NCBI GenBank assembly: GCA_020634755.1
Contig: JACKBC010000001.1
Location: 372,001-436,000 of the forward strand
Direction: 5' to 3'
Source: Caldilineaceae bacterium
GTDB taxonomy: Bacteria; Chloroflexota; Anaerolineae; Caldilineales; Caldilineaceae
Length of the DNA: 64,000 bases
Part shown: positions 16,579 to 24,719 of the stretch, piece by piece
Numbering within the stretch: position 1 is the stretch's first letter
How the letters are laid out: each line of letters opens with the position of its first letter
Position numbers and translations under genes: made by a program
Notes under the pieces: model-generated
What the model was told of the DNA's origin: nothing
Database searches by the model: none
What the model saw: the letters and a program-made list of their open reading frames with translations, nothing else

Positions 16579-17583
16579 ATGAGTTTTTCCTATGTCGTTC
16601 GACGCATTCTGCTTGTTTTTCTTGTTATCTGGTCTGCGGCCACGCTCAATTTTTTCATTCCCAAAATAACTCCACGCAACCCGATCCGTGAGAAATTGCT
16701 GGAACAAGCATCGCGTGGCGGCTATATCCCCCCGGGCTTCGAAGACATGGTGCAAAGTTATGAAAAACGCTTTGGCCTGGATCAGCCGGTCTGGAAGCAA
16801 TATCTCACCTATCTGAATGAGATGGCGCATTTTAATCTGGGCTATTCGATTTCCAATTTCCCCAAGACCGTACCAGAGTTAATCGGTCAGTCAATTTGGT
16901 GGACCATTGGCCTGCTTTCGGTCACCACCATACTTACCTTTCTCATCGGTACTTTATTGGGCGCGCTCATGGCCTGGCAGAAATCGAGCTTTGTCATACG
17001 CAATATATTGCCGGGAATTTTGGTGCTCAGCGCCGTTCCCTCTTTTATTGTCGGGTTGCTTCTCATCTATTTTGTGGCTTTCAAATGGAAGCTTTTGCCG
17101 CTGGGCGGCGCGTATGATGCCACCAAGCTCCCGGTTTTCAACGCCAGCTTTGTATTGGAAATCATTCGCTACGCGACCTTGCCGGCCTTGGCCTTTATTT
17201 TGACCACGGCGGGCGGTTGGGCCATTGGCATGCGCGGCATGATGGTAACCGTACAGGGTGAAGATTACATGACGTTTGGCGAGGCCAAAGGGCTCAAAGA
17301 TTGGCGACTCTTTTACAAATACGCCGTGCGCAACGCGTTGTTGCCGCAGGTGACCGGTCTGGCCATTGCCTTTAGCTACATTGTGGGGGGCTCTGTCTTG
17401 GTGGAAGTGATCTTCCGCTATCCAGGATTGGGCACTTTGTTGGCCAACGCTATTCGTCAATTAGATTATTTCTTGATCTATGGAATTGTCTTTATTTTGA
17501 CCGTGGCCATTGGCATCGCCATGTTCATTATTGATATGATCTACCCGCTGCTCGACCCGCGCATTGCATACGAAGGAAACTGA
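16579..17583 (+). CDS. ABC transporter permease, DppB/OppB type
   Basis: Inner-membrane permease of 334 residues with about six helices. The N-terminus (MSFSYVVRRILLVFLVIWSA) is the typical first helix, and a periplasmic segment follows. The conserved EAA-type cytoplasmic loop is AKGLKDWRLFYKYAVRNALL (about residues 236-255), which docks onto the ATPases. The C-terminus IYPLLDPRIAYE is standard for OppB. It follows the binding protein by 273 bp and ends one base before the ATG of the next permease, so the two are co-translated. Confidence 0.92.
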   Translation: MSFSYVVRRILLVFLVIWSAATLNFFIPKITPRNPIREKLLEQASRGGYIPPGFEDMVQSYEKRFGLDQPVWKQYLTYLNEMAHFNLGYSISNFPKTVPELIGQSIWWTIGLLSVTTILTFLIGTLLGALMAWQKSSFVIRNILPGILVLSAVPSFIVGLLLIYFVAFKWKLLPLGGAYDATKLPVFNASFVLEIIRYATLPALAFILTTAGGWAIGMRGMMVTVQGEDYMTFGEAKGLKDWRLFYKYAVRNALLPQVTGLAIAFSYIVGGSVLVEVIFRYPGLGTLLANAIRQLDYFLIYGIVFILTVAIGIAMFIIDMIYPLLDPRIAYEGN

Positions 17584-17584
17584 C

Positions 17585-18496
17585 ATGGCTGTACAGAGTT
17601 TATCTGCTGGCGCAGCAAAGGCCCCGCCCAGCTCGCCAGGGACCCTTAAAATTATCATTGGCTATCTGCGCCGCAACTGGCCGTTAACCATTGGGCTTTC
17701 CATCTTCGTCTTTTTTATTGTCTTCTCGGTGGTCGGCTCTTTTTACATTGATGAAACAGCCGCCTATCCGTTGGGAGCGCCGGCCAGCCAGCCGCCTTCG
17801 TGGGAATTCCCCTTTGGCACTGATGGACAGGGTCGCGACCTCTTTGCCGTGGCCATTCTGGGTATTTGGGAGACCCTGCGTATTGGCGTGATTGCCGGCA
17901 TTATCGGGGTTGGTTTTGGGACGCTTCTGGGATTCTCGTCAGCTTTCTTTGGTGGATGGTATGACGTAATCGTACGCTGGCTTGTCGACGTTCTCTTAAC
18001 GGTGCCGGGGTTGTTGATCCTCATTGTCATTGCCTCTTCCATGGACACTAAGAGCTTTACGTTGACCCGCATGGCCTTGGTGATTGCATTGACGGCCTGG
18101 ATGGGCCCCACGCGCGTCATACGCTCGCAAGTGTTAAGCATGAAAGAGAATCCGTATGTAATGATGGCGCGGCTCAACGGCATGAGCAACTGGGGCATCA
18201 TCTTTCGCGAGCTCATGCCTAATTTGCTGCCCTATTTGGGCGCTAGCCTGGTGGGTTCAGTAACCGGCGCTATTTTTGCTTCGGTTGGTCTGCCGGCGCT
18301 GGGGCTGGGTCCGCTGCGTGAACCAACCATTGGCGTCACAATTTACTGGGCCATGAATCAAAACGCGCTCTTGCGTGAATTGTGGTGGTGGCTCATGGTA
18401 CCCATTGTGATCATTATCCTCATGTTTGTCATGCTCTTTATGATTTCAGCCGGTTTAGATGAATTGGCCAATCCGCGCGTGCGCCGTGCAGAATAA
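17585..18496 (+). CDS. ABC transporter permease, DppC/OppC type
   Basis: Second membrane subunit (303 residues) of the importer. The start at ATG 17585 is chosen because GAAGGAAAC lies just upstream and the previous stop ends at 17583; an in-frame extension upstream to 17564 overlaps the other permease. Helix 1 is at about residues 36-56, the PFGTDGQGRDLF motif of OppC proteins follows, and the EAA loop is MMARLNGMSNWGIIFRELMP. The C-terminus LDELANPRVRR is typical. A repeat and hairpin gap of about 230 bp separates it from the ATPase genes. Confidence 0.92.
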   Translation: MAVQSLSAGAAKAPPSSPGTLKIIIGYLRRNWPLTIGLSIFVFFIVFSVVGSFYIDETAAYPLGAPASQPPSWEFPFGTDGQGRDLFAVAILGIWETLRIGVIAGIIGVGFGTLLGFSSAFFGGWYDVIVRWLVDVLLTVPGLLILIVIASSMDTKSFTLTRMALVIALTAWMGPTRVIRSQVLSMKENPYVMMARLNGMSNWGIIFRELMPNLLPYLGASLVGSVTGAIFASVGLPALGLGPLREPTIGVTIYWAMNQNALLRELWWWLMVPIVIIILMFVMLFMISAGLDELANPRVRRAE

Positions 18497-18509
18497 TCCC
18501 AACTGCGGT

Positions 18510-18574
18510 TGTAAAAGCGATGAATAATCACCCCTTTCTCAGCGTAGAATTGTCAGTTATTTATCGCTTTTACA
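18510..18574. repeat. Long hairpin after the second permease gene
   Basis: The arms 18510-18527 (TGTAAAAGCGATGAATAA) and 18557-18574 are inverted copies with one mismatch around a 29-base loop. There is no clear T-run; it may attenuate or protect transcript ends between the permease and ATPase halves of the cluster. Confidence 0.5.
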
Positions 18575-18615
18575 GAGCCAAATGATATAAATACGACTTG
18601 CATAAGTCTTATATG

Positions 18616-18693
18616 GCTTACGCAGCGCCTGTGGCTTGCCAGGAGAGAACAGTATGGCGGACCTGACAATTTTCTCTCTGGGCTTGCGTAAGC
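18616..18693 (-). repeat. Family A repeat, copy A3 (inverted)
   Basis: Reads GGCTTACGCAGCGCC at one end and GGGCTTGCGTAAGCC at the other, with the CCAGGAGAG interior. It is the reverse complement of the A1 pattern and lies inside the importer cluster, 31 bases before the next start codon. Confidence 0.75.
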
Positions 18694-18724
18694 CCTATCT
18701 CATATAGAAGGTATTTGTTGAGCA

Positions 18725-19684
18725 ATGAGCAATGCTGTCTTACGTGTAAACAATTTGGATGTTGAATATCACACTGACGCTGGTGCAGTCAAGGCGAATA
18801 ATCACGTCACCTTTGAACTGCGCCCCAAAGAGCGCTTGGGTCTGGTGGGTGAATCCGGCTCCGGCAAATCGACATTGGCGTTGGCCATTCTGCGCATGAT
18901 CCGGCCGCCGGGCAAAATCGCCGGCGGTGAGGTCTGGCTGGATGGCGTGGATCTGACCAAAATTTCCGATGAAGAGATGCGGCGCATGCGCGGCAACGAG
19001 ATCAGCATGGTGCCGCAGGGGGCCATGAACTCGCTGAATCCGGTCATGCGCATTGAGGATCAGATCATTGACGGCATGGTCGATCACAACTTGGGGCTTT
19101 CCAGGAGCGTCATGAAAGAGATGGCCGCCGAAGCGCTGCGCGCCGTAGACTTGGACCCCAAAGTGGGGCGCAGCTATCCCCACGAGCTGAGCGGCGGCAT
19201 GAAGCAGCGCGCCTGCATTGCCATTAGCATTGTGATGACGCCCAAAGTGATTATTGCCGATGAGCCCACCAGCGCCCTGGATGTGGTGACGCAGCGGCAG
19301 GTCATGCAGACCATTGGCAAAATTCAAGACCAAATGGGCAGCGCCGTGATTCTGATTGGCCATGACATGGGGCTCATGGCCCAGTTTGTGGACCGCATTG
19401 CCGTAATGTATGCCGGCCGCATGATGGAGTTGGGCACCGTCAAAGACATCTTCACCGACGCCTTGCATCCATACACCCAGGCGCTGATCGACAGCCTGCC
19501 CGTATTGGCCAACCGCGGCATCTTTAACGGGTTGCCCGGCATTACGCCATCGCTGTTGGACTTGCCCACGGGGTGCGTCTTCAACACGCGCTGCTCAAAA
19601 GTGATGGACATCTGTACGCAAAAAGTGCCGCCTTTGCGCGAACATGCGCCGGGCCGCTTTGCCGCCTGCCATTTGCTGGAATGA
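18725..19684 (+). CDS. ABC transporter ATPase, DppD/OppD type
   Basis: Cytoplasmic ATPase of 319 residues. It carries Walker A GESGSGKSTLA (residues 39-49), the Q-loop in VPQGAMNSLNP, signature LSGGMKQRACIA, Walker B VIIADEPTSALD and the H-loop in LIGHDMG. The C-terminal extension has the oligopeptide-transporter tail with spaced cysteines (GCVFNTRCSKVMDICTQ...CHLL), which in some relatives bind an Fe-S cluster. It works with the ATPase at 19821 and the two permeases upstream. The AGAAGG ribosome-binding site is rather far (about 14 bases) from the ATG. Confidence 0.92.
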   Translation: MSNAVLRVNNLDVEYHTDAGAVKANNHVTFELRPKERLGLVGESGSGKSTLALAILRMIRPPGKIAGGEVWLDGVDLTKISDEEMRRMRGNEISMVPQGAMNSLNPVMRIEDQIIDGMVDHNLGLSRSVMKEMAAEALRAVDLDPKVGRSYPHELSGGMKQRACIAISIVMTPKVIIADEPTSALDVVTQRQVMQTIGKIQDQMGSAVILIGHDMGLMAQFVDRIAVMYAGRMMELGTVKDIFTDALHPYTQALIDSLPVLANRGIFNGLPGITPSLLDLPTGCVFNTRCSKVMDICTQKVPPLREHAPGRFAACHLLE

Positions 19685-19820
19685 GATAGAGGTTGGCTCC
19701 CCAAATAGCTTCATGGTCGCAAATCTGAGTGCGGACAGCGCAGCGATTTGCACTCAACCATCATTTTCTCAACCAGTTCACGCCATACTCAAACTCAATA
19801 CGCAATAAGCATAATTTTCC

Positions 19821-20840
19821 ATGACTCATTTACTCGACTTACGCAACATTACCAAGCGCTTTAAGGGCGGCACAGTGGCGCTCGACAATGTCTCCATGTG
19901 GGTGGATGACGAGAACCCCAGCATTATTGCCGTAGCCGGGGAAAGCGGCAGCGGTAAAACCACGCTGGGGTTAATCGCCATGAATTTTTTAGAGCCAACA
20001 TCGGGTGAAGTGCTATATAAGGGCAAAGAACTGAAACACTTTAGCAGCCAAGAACTGTTTGACTTCCGCAAGGAGGTGCAGGCCGTGTTTCAGGACCCGT
20101 TTGCAGCGTACAACCCGTTTTATCGCGTGGATCATATTTTGGAAGTGCCGGTCGCCAACTTTAAGTTGGCCAAAGGCAGAGCCCAAGCCAAAGAGCAGAT
20201 TGAAAAAGCGCTGGAAAGCGTTGGCCTGCGCCCCAATGAAATTTTGGGTCGCTTTCCGCATCAGCTGAGCGGCGGTCAACGTCAGCGTTTGGTGGTGGCG
20301 CGTGCGCTGCTGCTGCGCCCCAAGCTGCTGGTCGCCGACGAGCCGGTCTCCATGGTGGATGCTTCTTTGCGCGCCACCATTTTAGAGGCGCTGCGCACGC
20401 TCAATGTGGATTACCAAATTCCCATTCTCTACATTACCCACGACCTAACCACCGCTTACCACGTGAGTGACCACATCCTCATCCTCTACAAAGGCTCAGT
20501 CATGGAGGCAGGCGATGTGGAAACGGTCATTACCAACCCCCAGCACCCGTACACGCAACTGCTCATCGACTCGATTCCGTGGCCGGATTTGAGCCGTCAA
20601 TGGGGGCAGCAAGAGATTGTGGCCGTGGATGGCGAAGCGGCCGCAATTGGCCAAGGCTGTAAGTTTGCCTCGCGCTGCCCGCACGTTATGGACAAATGTC
20701 GCCAAAGCGCGCCGCCTCTTTATCAAGTCGGTGAAAATGCCGTGGCATCCTGCTATCTATATGAAGGCAAGTCGGTGTTGCCTGGTGAAGAATTGGGCAC
20801 GCTCTTTGCCACCAAGAAGCCGGTCACAGCCACAGGCTGA
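19821..20840 (+). CDS. ABC transporter ATPase, DppF/OppF type
   Basis: Second ATPase (339 residues) of the importer. Walker A is GESGSGKTTLG, the Q-loop is VFQDPFAAYNP, the signature is LSGGQRQRLVVA, Walker B is LLVADEPVSMVD and the H-loop is in YITHDL. The C-terminal Cys-spaced tail (GCKFASRCPHVMDKCRQ) matches the oligopeptide-type family. The Walker B ends in VSMVD rather than TSALD, a common variation in OppF proteins. A gap of 136 bp without obvious signals separates it from the other ATPase gene. A terminator follows at 20957. Confidence 0.92.
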   Translation: MTHLLDLRNITKRFKGGTVALDNVSMWVDDENPSIIAVAGESGSGKTTLGLIAMNFLEPTSGEVLYKGKELKHFSSQELFDFRKEVQAVFQDPFAAYNPFYRVDHILEVPVANFKLAKGRAQAKEQIEKALESVGLRPNEILGRFPHQLSGGQRQRLVVARALLLRPKLLVADEPVSMVDASLRATILEALRTLNVDYQIPILYITHDLTTAYHVSDHILILYKGSVMEAGDVETVITNPQHPYTQLLIDSIPWPDLSRQWGQQEIVAVDGEAAAIGQGCKFASRCPHVMDKCRQSAPPLYQVGENAVASCYLYEGKSVLPGEELGTLFATKKPVTATG

Positions 20841-20857
20841 AGCCTGCGTGTACTAGA

Positions 20858-20936
20858 AGAAGCCCGCTAAAGCAGGCTGTTTCTAGAGTGCGCTTTAGCG
20901 TACTTTGGCTGATAGGCGCTGGTTTCAACCAGTGCT
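20858..20936 (+). repeat. Family C repeat, copy C1
   Basis: Three small hairpins in a row: AAGCCCGCTAAAGCAGGCTG, then GTGCGCTTTAGCGTAC, then GCGCTGGTTTCAACCAGTGC. The same order recurs at 48070-48148. Confidence 0.75.
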
Positions 20937-20956
20937 TGCATAAGTCGCAAAAATCA

Positions 20957-20997
20957 AAACAGCCCAGGCGACTGTGGAGCGCCTGGGCTGTTTTTTA
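20957..20997 (+). terminator. Intrinsic terminator of the ABC importer cluster
   Basis: The perfect 13-bp stem AACAGCCCAGGCG / CGCCTGGGCTGTT with a 9-base loop is followed by TTTT. It stands 117 bases after the last ATPase stop and could also serve the convergent M23 gene. Confidence 0.9.
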
Positions 20998-21065
20998 TTT
21001 GGTCGGACTTAACAGCGCAAAAAGTAAAGGTTTTGGCAATCGATGCCACAGGCTGATGGTGGAGG

Positions 21066-22379
21066 TTACTGGGGAATCAACGGCTCAGCCACAAACTGCA
21101 TGGGGTCGACCCCCACGCCATAGATGCGCAGTTCCCAGTGTAGATGCGCGCCGGTGCTCAGGCCAGTCGTACCCACCAAGCCAATGACGTCGCCGGTCTG
21201 TACTTGCTGCCCCACCGCAACTTTAATTTCACTCAAATGCCAATAGCCGGTAAAGATGCCGCGGCCGTGGTCAATCAGCACCGCGTTGCCGCGCACGTTG
21301 AGCGGTTCGGCCAGCGCCACGACACCGGGCGCGGGCGCCGTAATTGTCACGCCTTCGGGTGCGCCAAAATCCTGCCCAGAGTGATACGAAGCTACCGGGC
21401 CGCTGTTGTAGCTGCGCCGCGTGCCAAAGGGGCTGGTGGTGGCATATTCGCTGCTGATGGGCAGCGAAAAGACGCCCGTCCAATAAAGCTGCGGCGTAAC
21501 CGCAGACCAGACCTGCGTCAGCTTGGCCAATTCATCTTCGACCAGCGTTGGCTCCAGCAGCCCCCCTTTTTCATCAGGCAAGACAATATCTTGCGTCTCG
21601 TATGGCCCTTCCGCCACGGTGACCTGCCAATCGCGCTGCAAAACAAACCCATTACGCGCCGTATATCGCAGGTTGATGGTGTATGGCCCCGGCGCCAGCA
21701 GCGCCGGTACGGGCAGCAGCGCAAACTCGGTGAGCGCGCTGGCCGCGGATGATGCTGTCTCCGTGAGCGGCGCCGACGTCAACGGCGTAAATGCAATGGG
21801 CAACCCGTTCCACGTGGCCGTCAGCGAGAGGGGGCGACTGCTCTGCACCAGCAGATGGCCAGTGCGCCCCTGGATCAGCACGTCGGGCAAGGTGACGGAC
21901 TGGATGGCGCCCAAGTGTAGCTCGGCCAGATTGAGCTGGCCATTGGCGGGCAACCGGATGGGCTGCATGGGGAAAAGGCGCTGCGTATCGCTCATGTTGT
22001 TGAGCGCCGAAAGCACGGCTGGGTCCTGCAGGGTGCGCTGGGCCAATGCCAACAAAGTCTCACCGGGCAGGGCGTTTGCCAAAATCGTCGGGACTTCACC
22101 CAGCGTTTCGCCACTGGCAGCGCCCGGAATGAGCAACACCTGCCCCACTTCAATCAACGCCGGGTCGGCAATATTATTGAGCGCCACCAGGTCGTCCACC
22201 GTGACGCCAAAGCGTCCGGCAATGGCGCTGAGCGAATCTCCCGCCACCACCGTGTACGAGCCCACCTGTTCCTGCGCATGCGCAATGGAGAAACCAAAGG
22301 CCAGGCGGAAACCAACGAGAAGAAATATGCACCAAAGTAAAAGCGGACAGAGGCTTCTGCCCTTTTTTGAAACTGCCAT
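21066..22379 (-). CDS. LysM-domain M23 metallopeptidase (cell-wall endopeptidase)
   Basis: Secreted protein of 437 residues from the ATG at 22379; upstream in-frame codons lie inside hpt. A signal peptide (about residues 1-35, ending AHA) is followed by a LysM domain (YTVVAGDSLSAIAGRFGVTV), a second, weaker LysM (PGETLLALAQRTLQDPAVLS) and a beta-rich linker. The C-terminal LytM/M23 domain has zinc ligands in HSGQDFG and HLHWELR. Such enzymes cut peptide cross-bridges of murein, or, if inactive, activate amidases; here both zinc motifs are intact. Its start lies 17 bases after the hpt stop, so the two genes are likely co-transcribed. Confidence 0.9.
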   Translation of the reverse strand: MAVSKKGRSLCPLLLWCIFLLVGFRLAFGFSIAHAQEQVGSYTVVAGDSLSAIAGRFGVTVDDLVALNNIADPALIEVGQVLLIPGAASGETLGEVPTILANALPGETLLALAQRTLQDPAVLSALNNMSDTQRLFPMQPIRLPANGQLNLAELHLGAIQSVTLPDVLIQGRTGHLLVQSSRPLSLTATWNGLPIAFTPLTSAPLTETASSAASALTEFALLPVPALLAPGPYTINLRYTARNGFVLQRDWQVTVAEGPYETQDIVLPDEKGGLLEPTLVEDELAKLTQVWSAVTPQLYWTGVFSLPISSEYATTSPFGTRRSYNSGPVASYHSGQDFGAPEGVTITAPAPGVVALAEPLNVRGNAVLIDHGRGIFTGYWHLSEIKVAVGQQVQTGDVIGLVGTTGLSTGAHLHWELRIYGVGVDPMQFVAEPLIPQ

Positions 22380-22395
22380 GATAGAATGTCTTATC

Positions 22396-23004
22396 TTACT
22401 CCGCCAACTCGTGTGAATAGACGCTGGGGCGCAAGATGCCAATATAGGGCAGGTTGCGGTAATACTGGTTATAGTCCAGCCCATAGCCCACCACAAATTC
22501 ATTGGGAATGGAAAAGCCCACCCAATCCACCTTCATCTCCACCTCGCGCCGGTCGGGCTTGTCCAGCAGCGTCATAATGCGCAACGAGGCGGGCATCCGC
22601 TCCAACATAATGCGGTGCAAATAGTGCAGCGTATTGCCGCTGTCAATTATATCTTCCACCAGCAGCACATGGCGACCCTCCAGGGGGCGGCGCAAATCCA
22701 TAACAATCTGGACCGCGCCGCTGCTCTTGGTGCTGCTGCCATAGCTGCTAATGGCCATAAAATCCACTTCGTGTGGAATCTCAATATGGCGCACCAGGTC
22801 GGCCATAAAGATAAAGCTGCCCTTGAGCACGGCAATCAAAAGCAGGTCTTTGCCGGCATACTCAGTAGAAATAATGCGCCCCAATTCTTTGACGCGGGCG
22901 TTGAGCGAAGTTTCATCAATCAGCACACGCTGAATGTCTCCCAGCAGCGAAAGCCGCGCCTGGCTGGGTCTATCTTCTGGCGCCTTTTGTGATAAATCTG
23001 ACAC
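22396..23004 (-). CDS. hpt: Hypoxanthine (guanine) phosphoribosyltransferase
   Basis: Purine-salvage enzyme of 202 residues that joins hypoxanthine or guanine to PRPP, giving IMP or GMP. The PRPP-binding signature is VLLVEDIIDSGNTLHYL (residues 115-131), the flexible loop is SSYGSSTKSSG, and DWVGFSIPNEFVVGYGLDY near the end is the base-binding region. It starts with GTG at 23004, since the ATG just upstream is followed by a stop in that frame; GGGAG precedes it. It forms a pair with the LysM-M23 gene. The window also encodes purine nucleoside phosphorylase, another salvage step. Confidence 0.94.
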   Translation of the reverse strand: MSDLSQKAPEDRPSQARLSLLGDIQRVLIDETSLNARVKELGRIISTEYAGKDLLLIAVLKGSFIFMADLVRHIEIPHEVDFMAISSYGSSTKSSGAVQIVMDLRRPLEGRHVLLVEDIIDSGNTLHYLHRIMLERMPASLRIMTLLDKPDRREVEMKVDWVGFSIPNEFVVGYGLDYNQYYRNLPYIGILRPSVYSHELAE

Positions 23005-23029
23005 TACATGCTCCCGTTTGTATTGTAGA

Positions 23030-23166
23030 CATTATCGGGAATACGGTAATTTAAGAATCGTACGCCGATTCACGCGGATGAACACAGGCGGATGAACACA
23101 GATTGTGCAGAGAGCATCAGCGTTTATCCGTATTCATCCGCGTACCCAATCTTCATTCCGATAATC
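23030..23166. repeat. Long imperfect hairpin of GGATGAACAC-type words
   Basis: The arms begin with ATTATCGGGAAT and end with ATTCCGATAAT. Inside are CACGCGGATGAACACAGGCG on the left and the inverted TTATCCGTATTCATCCGCG on the right. The element covers most of the 287-bp gap between hpt and the ATP-grasp gene. Confidence 0.6.
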
Positions 23167-23291
23167 TCTAGTGGCTCGTCCCGTCTGCTTTGATAGAAAT
23201 GCCCCAGGCATTATGTGACGAGACATTGGTGTTCTGACGCTGATTCATCTCGATCATTTCAGGGTTGACAGAAGACGAGTGGATTGGACGT

Positions 23292-24638
23292 TTAGCCCAG
23301 CACCAATGCCAGCTCCGGCACGATCTCAAAATGCAATTTGCTGTGCGCCAAGCGCAGCGCGGTCTCTACGTGTTCCGGCGTTTGACCGCGCGCAAAGATA
23401 AAGCCCAAATAGCTGTCGCCTTCGGGCAGCGGCGTTAGCGAATAGTTGGGCTTGGCCGTGATTTCAATCTCTTCAATATCAGGCACATTTTGCGCTTCGG
23501 CTAGCCCCTGCACCGTGCGCAGCACGCCAGCCTCTGGAATCGGAATCATCATCACGCCACGGGCGCTGGCTTCGCGCTGCATAAAGCCCAGCGGCAGTCC
23601 ACACGCTTGGCGCAAAATTAGCTCTTCCAGCGACACATCATCATCAAAGCGCAGCGTTTTGGCGCACAGCCCGCCAATCGAGCGCCCGGCCACTTCCAGA
23701 ATCCAGGGGCCTTGGGCATTGACGCGCAGCTCGGCGTGAATTGGCCCTTCGCGCAGCCCCAGCGCCGCGGCCGAATCGGCTGCGCACTGGGCAATTTGCG
23801 CTTGTGTTTCCGCCGCTAGACGGGAGGGCGTTACATAAATGGTTTCCTCAAAAAAAGGGCCATCCAGCGGGTCAGGCTTATCAAACAGCGCCAATACCTG
23901 CAACTTGCCGTGATCCAAAATGCCCTCCAGCGCCACCTCAAAGCCTGGAATAAAGCTTTCCACCTGATAGGGCTGGGGTGCATCATCAATGCGCAATTCG
24001 TGCAGCATCTGCGTCAGCCGCTGGACGGCGGCCACAAACTCGGCTTCGTCGTCCGCCCGCATTACGCCGCGGCTGCCGGAAAGATTGATGGGCTTGACCA
24101 CGCACGGATATGTGACCTGTTGCGCCACCTGCCGCGCCACGACATGGGGATCATCGCCCGTGTGGAAAAGCATAAAACGGGGGCAGGGCACGCCCGCCTG
24201 CACAAAGAGCGTACGCATTAAATGTTTATCGCGCGCGGCTTCCGCCGCTTGCGATGAATTGTGCGGCAGGCCCAACAACGCGCACGCCTTGGCTGCCACC
24301 AGCGTACCGCTCTCATCCACGGCGCGGATGGCCTGAATGGGGGCGGCGTTGTTCATTTCCGCATTGGCGATTTCCGCAGCCAAATCGGCAATGGCCTGCG
24401 CCGCCGCGTCGGGCCGGCTAAAATCGACCCCCTGCCGATAGTTCCAATGCGTGGCCAATTGCCCAGCCATATCCTGCACATAGATCACATCCACATCCAA
24501 ACGCGCCGCGGCATCGGCAAAGGCCTGGTTGCGATAGCTGCGTGCGGTTGTCAGGAGCATGATCCGCTTGGGGTCACCTGCCCCTCCAATTCCCCTTTCT
24601 AAAGCAAGGGGAGCGTCTTTGTATGAACAATTTTCCAT
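23292..24638 (-). CDS. ATP-grasp carboxylate-amine ligase-like protein
   Basis: Protein of about 448 residues with the ATP-grasp fold, which couples ATP cleavage to ligation of a carboxylate via an acyl phosphate. An N-terminal Rossmann-like part (MLLTTARSYRNQAFADAA) is followed by the ATP-binding lobes (YPCVVKPINLSGSRGV, then PYQVESFIPGFEVALEG). The metal-binding strand has GPIHAELRVNAQGPWILEVA. The C-terminal lobe resembles the LAL_C2 domain of L-amino-acid ligases and biotin-carboxylase-like enzymes. Substrates cannot be assigned. It lies downstream of the LarA-like gene on the same strand with an 81-bp gap, so they may share a transcript. The ATG at 24638 is preceded in frame by TTG. Confidence 0.8.
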   Translation of the reverse strand: MENCSYKDAPLALERGIGGAGDPKRIMLLTTARSYRNQAFADAAARLDVDVIYVQDMAGQLATHWNYRQGVDFSRPDAAAQAIADLAAEIANAEMNNAAPIQAIRAVDESGTLVAAKACALLGLPHNSSQAAEAARDKHLMRTLFVQAGVPCPRFMLFHTGDDPHVVARQVAQQVTYPCVVKPINLSGSRGVMRADDEAEFVAAVQRLTQMLHELRIDDAPQPYQVESFIPGFEVALEGILDHGKLQVLALFDKPDPLDGPFFEETIYVTPSRLAAETQAQIAQCAADSAAALGLREGPIHAELRVNAQGPWILEVAGRSIGGLCAKTLRFDDDVSLEELILRQACGLPLGFMQREASARGVMMIPIPEAGVLRTVQGLAEAQNVPDIEEIEITAKPNYSLTPLPEGDSYLGFIFARGQTPEHVETALRLAHSKLHFEIVPELALVLG

Positions 24639-24719
24639 CAAATGAATTCCATGGTTTACTTTTCTGGATCAGCCTTAATGGATGGGCCAACGGTATCCTT
24701 TTCCGGCGTGGCAAGGGGA

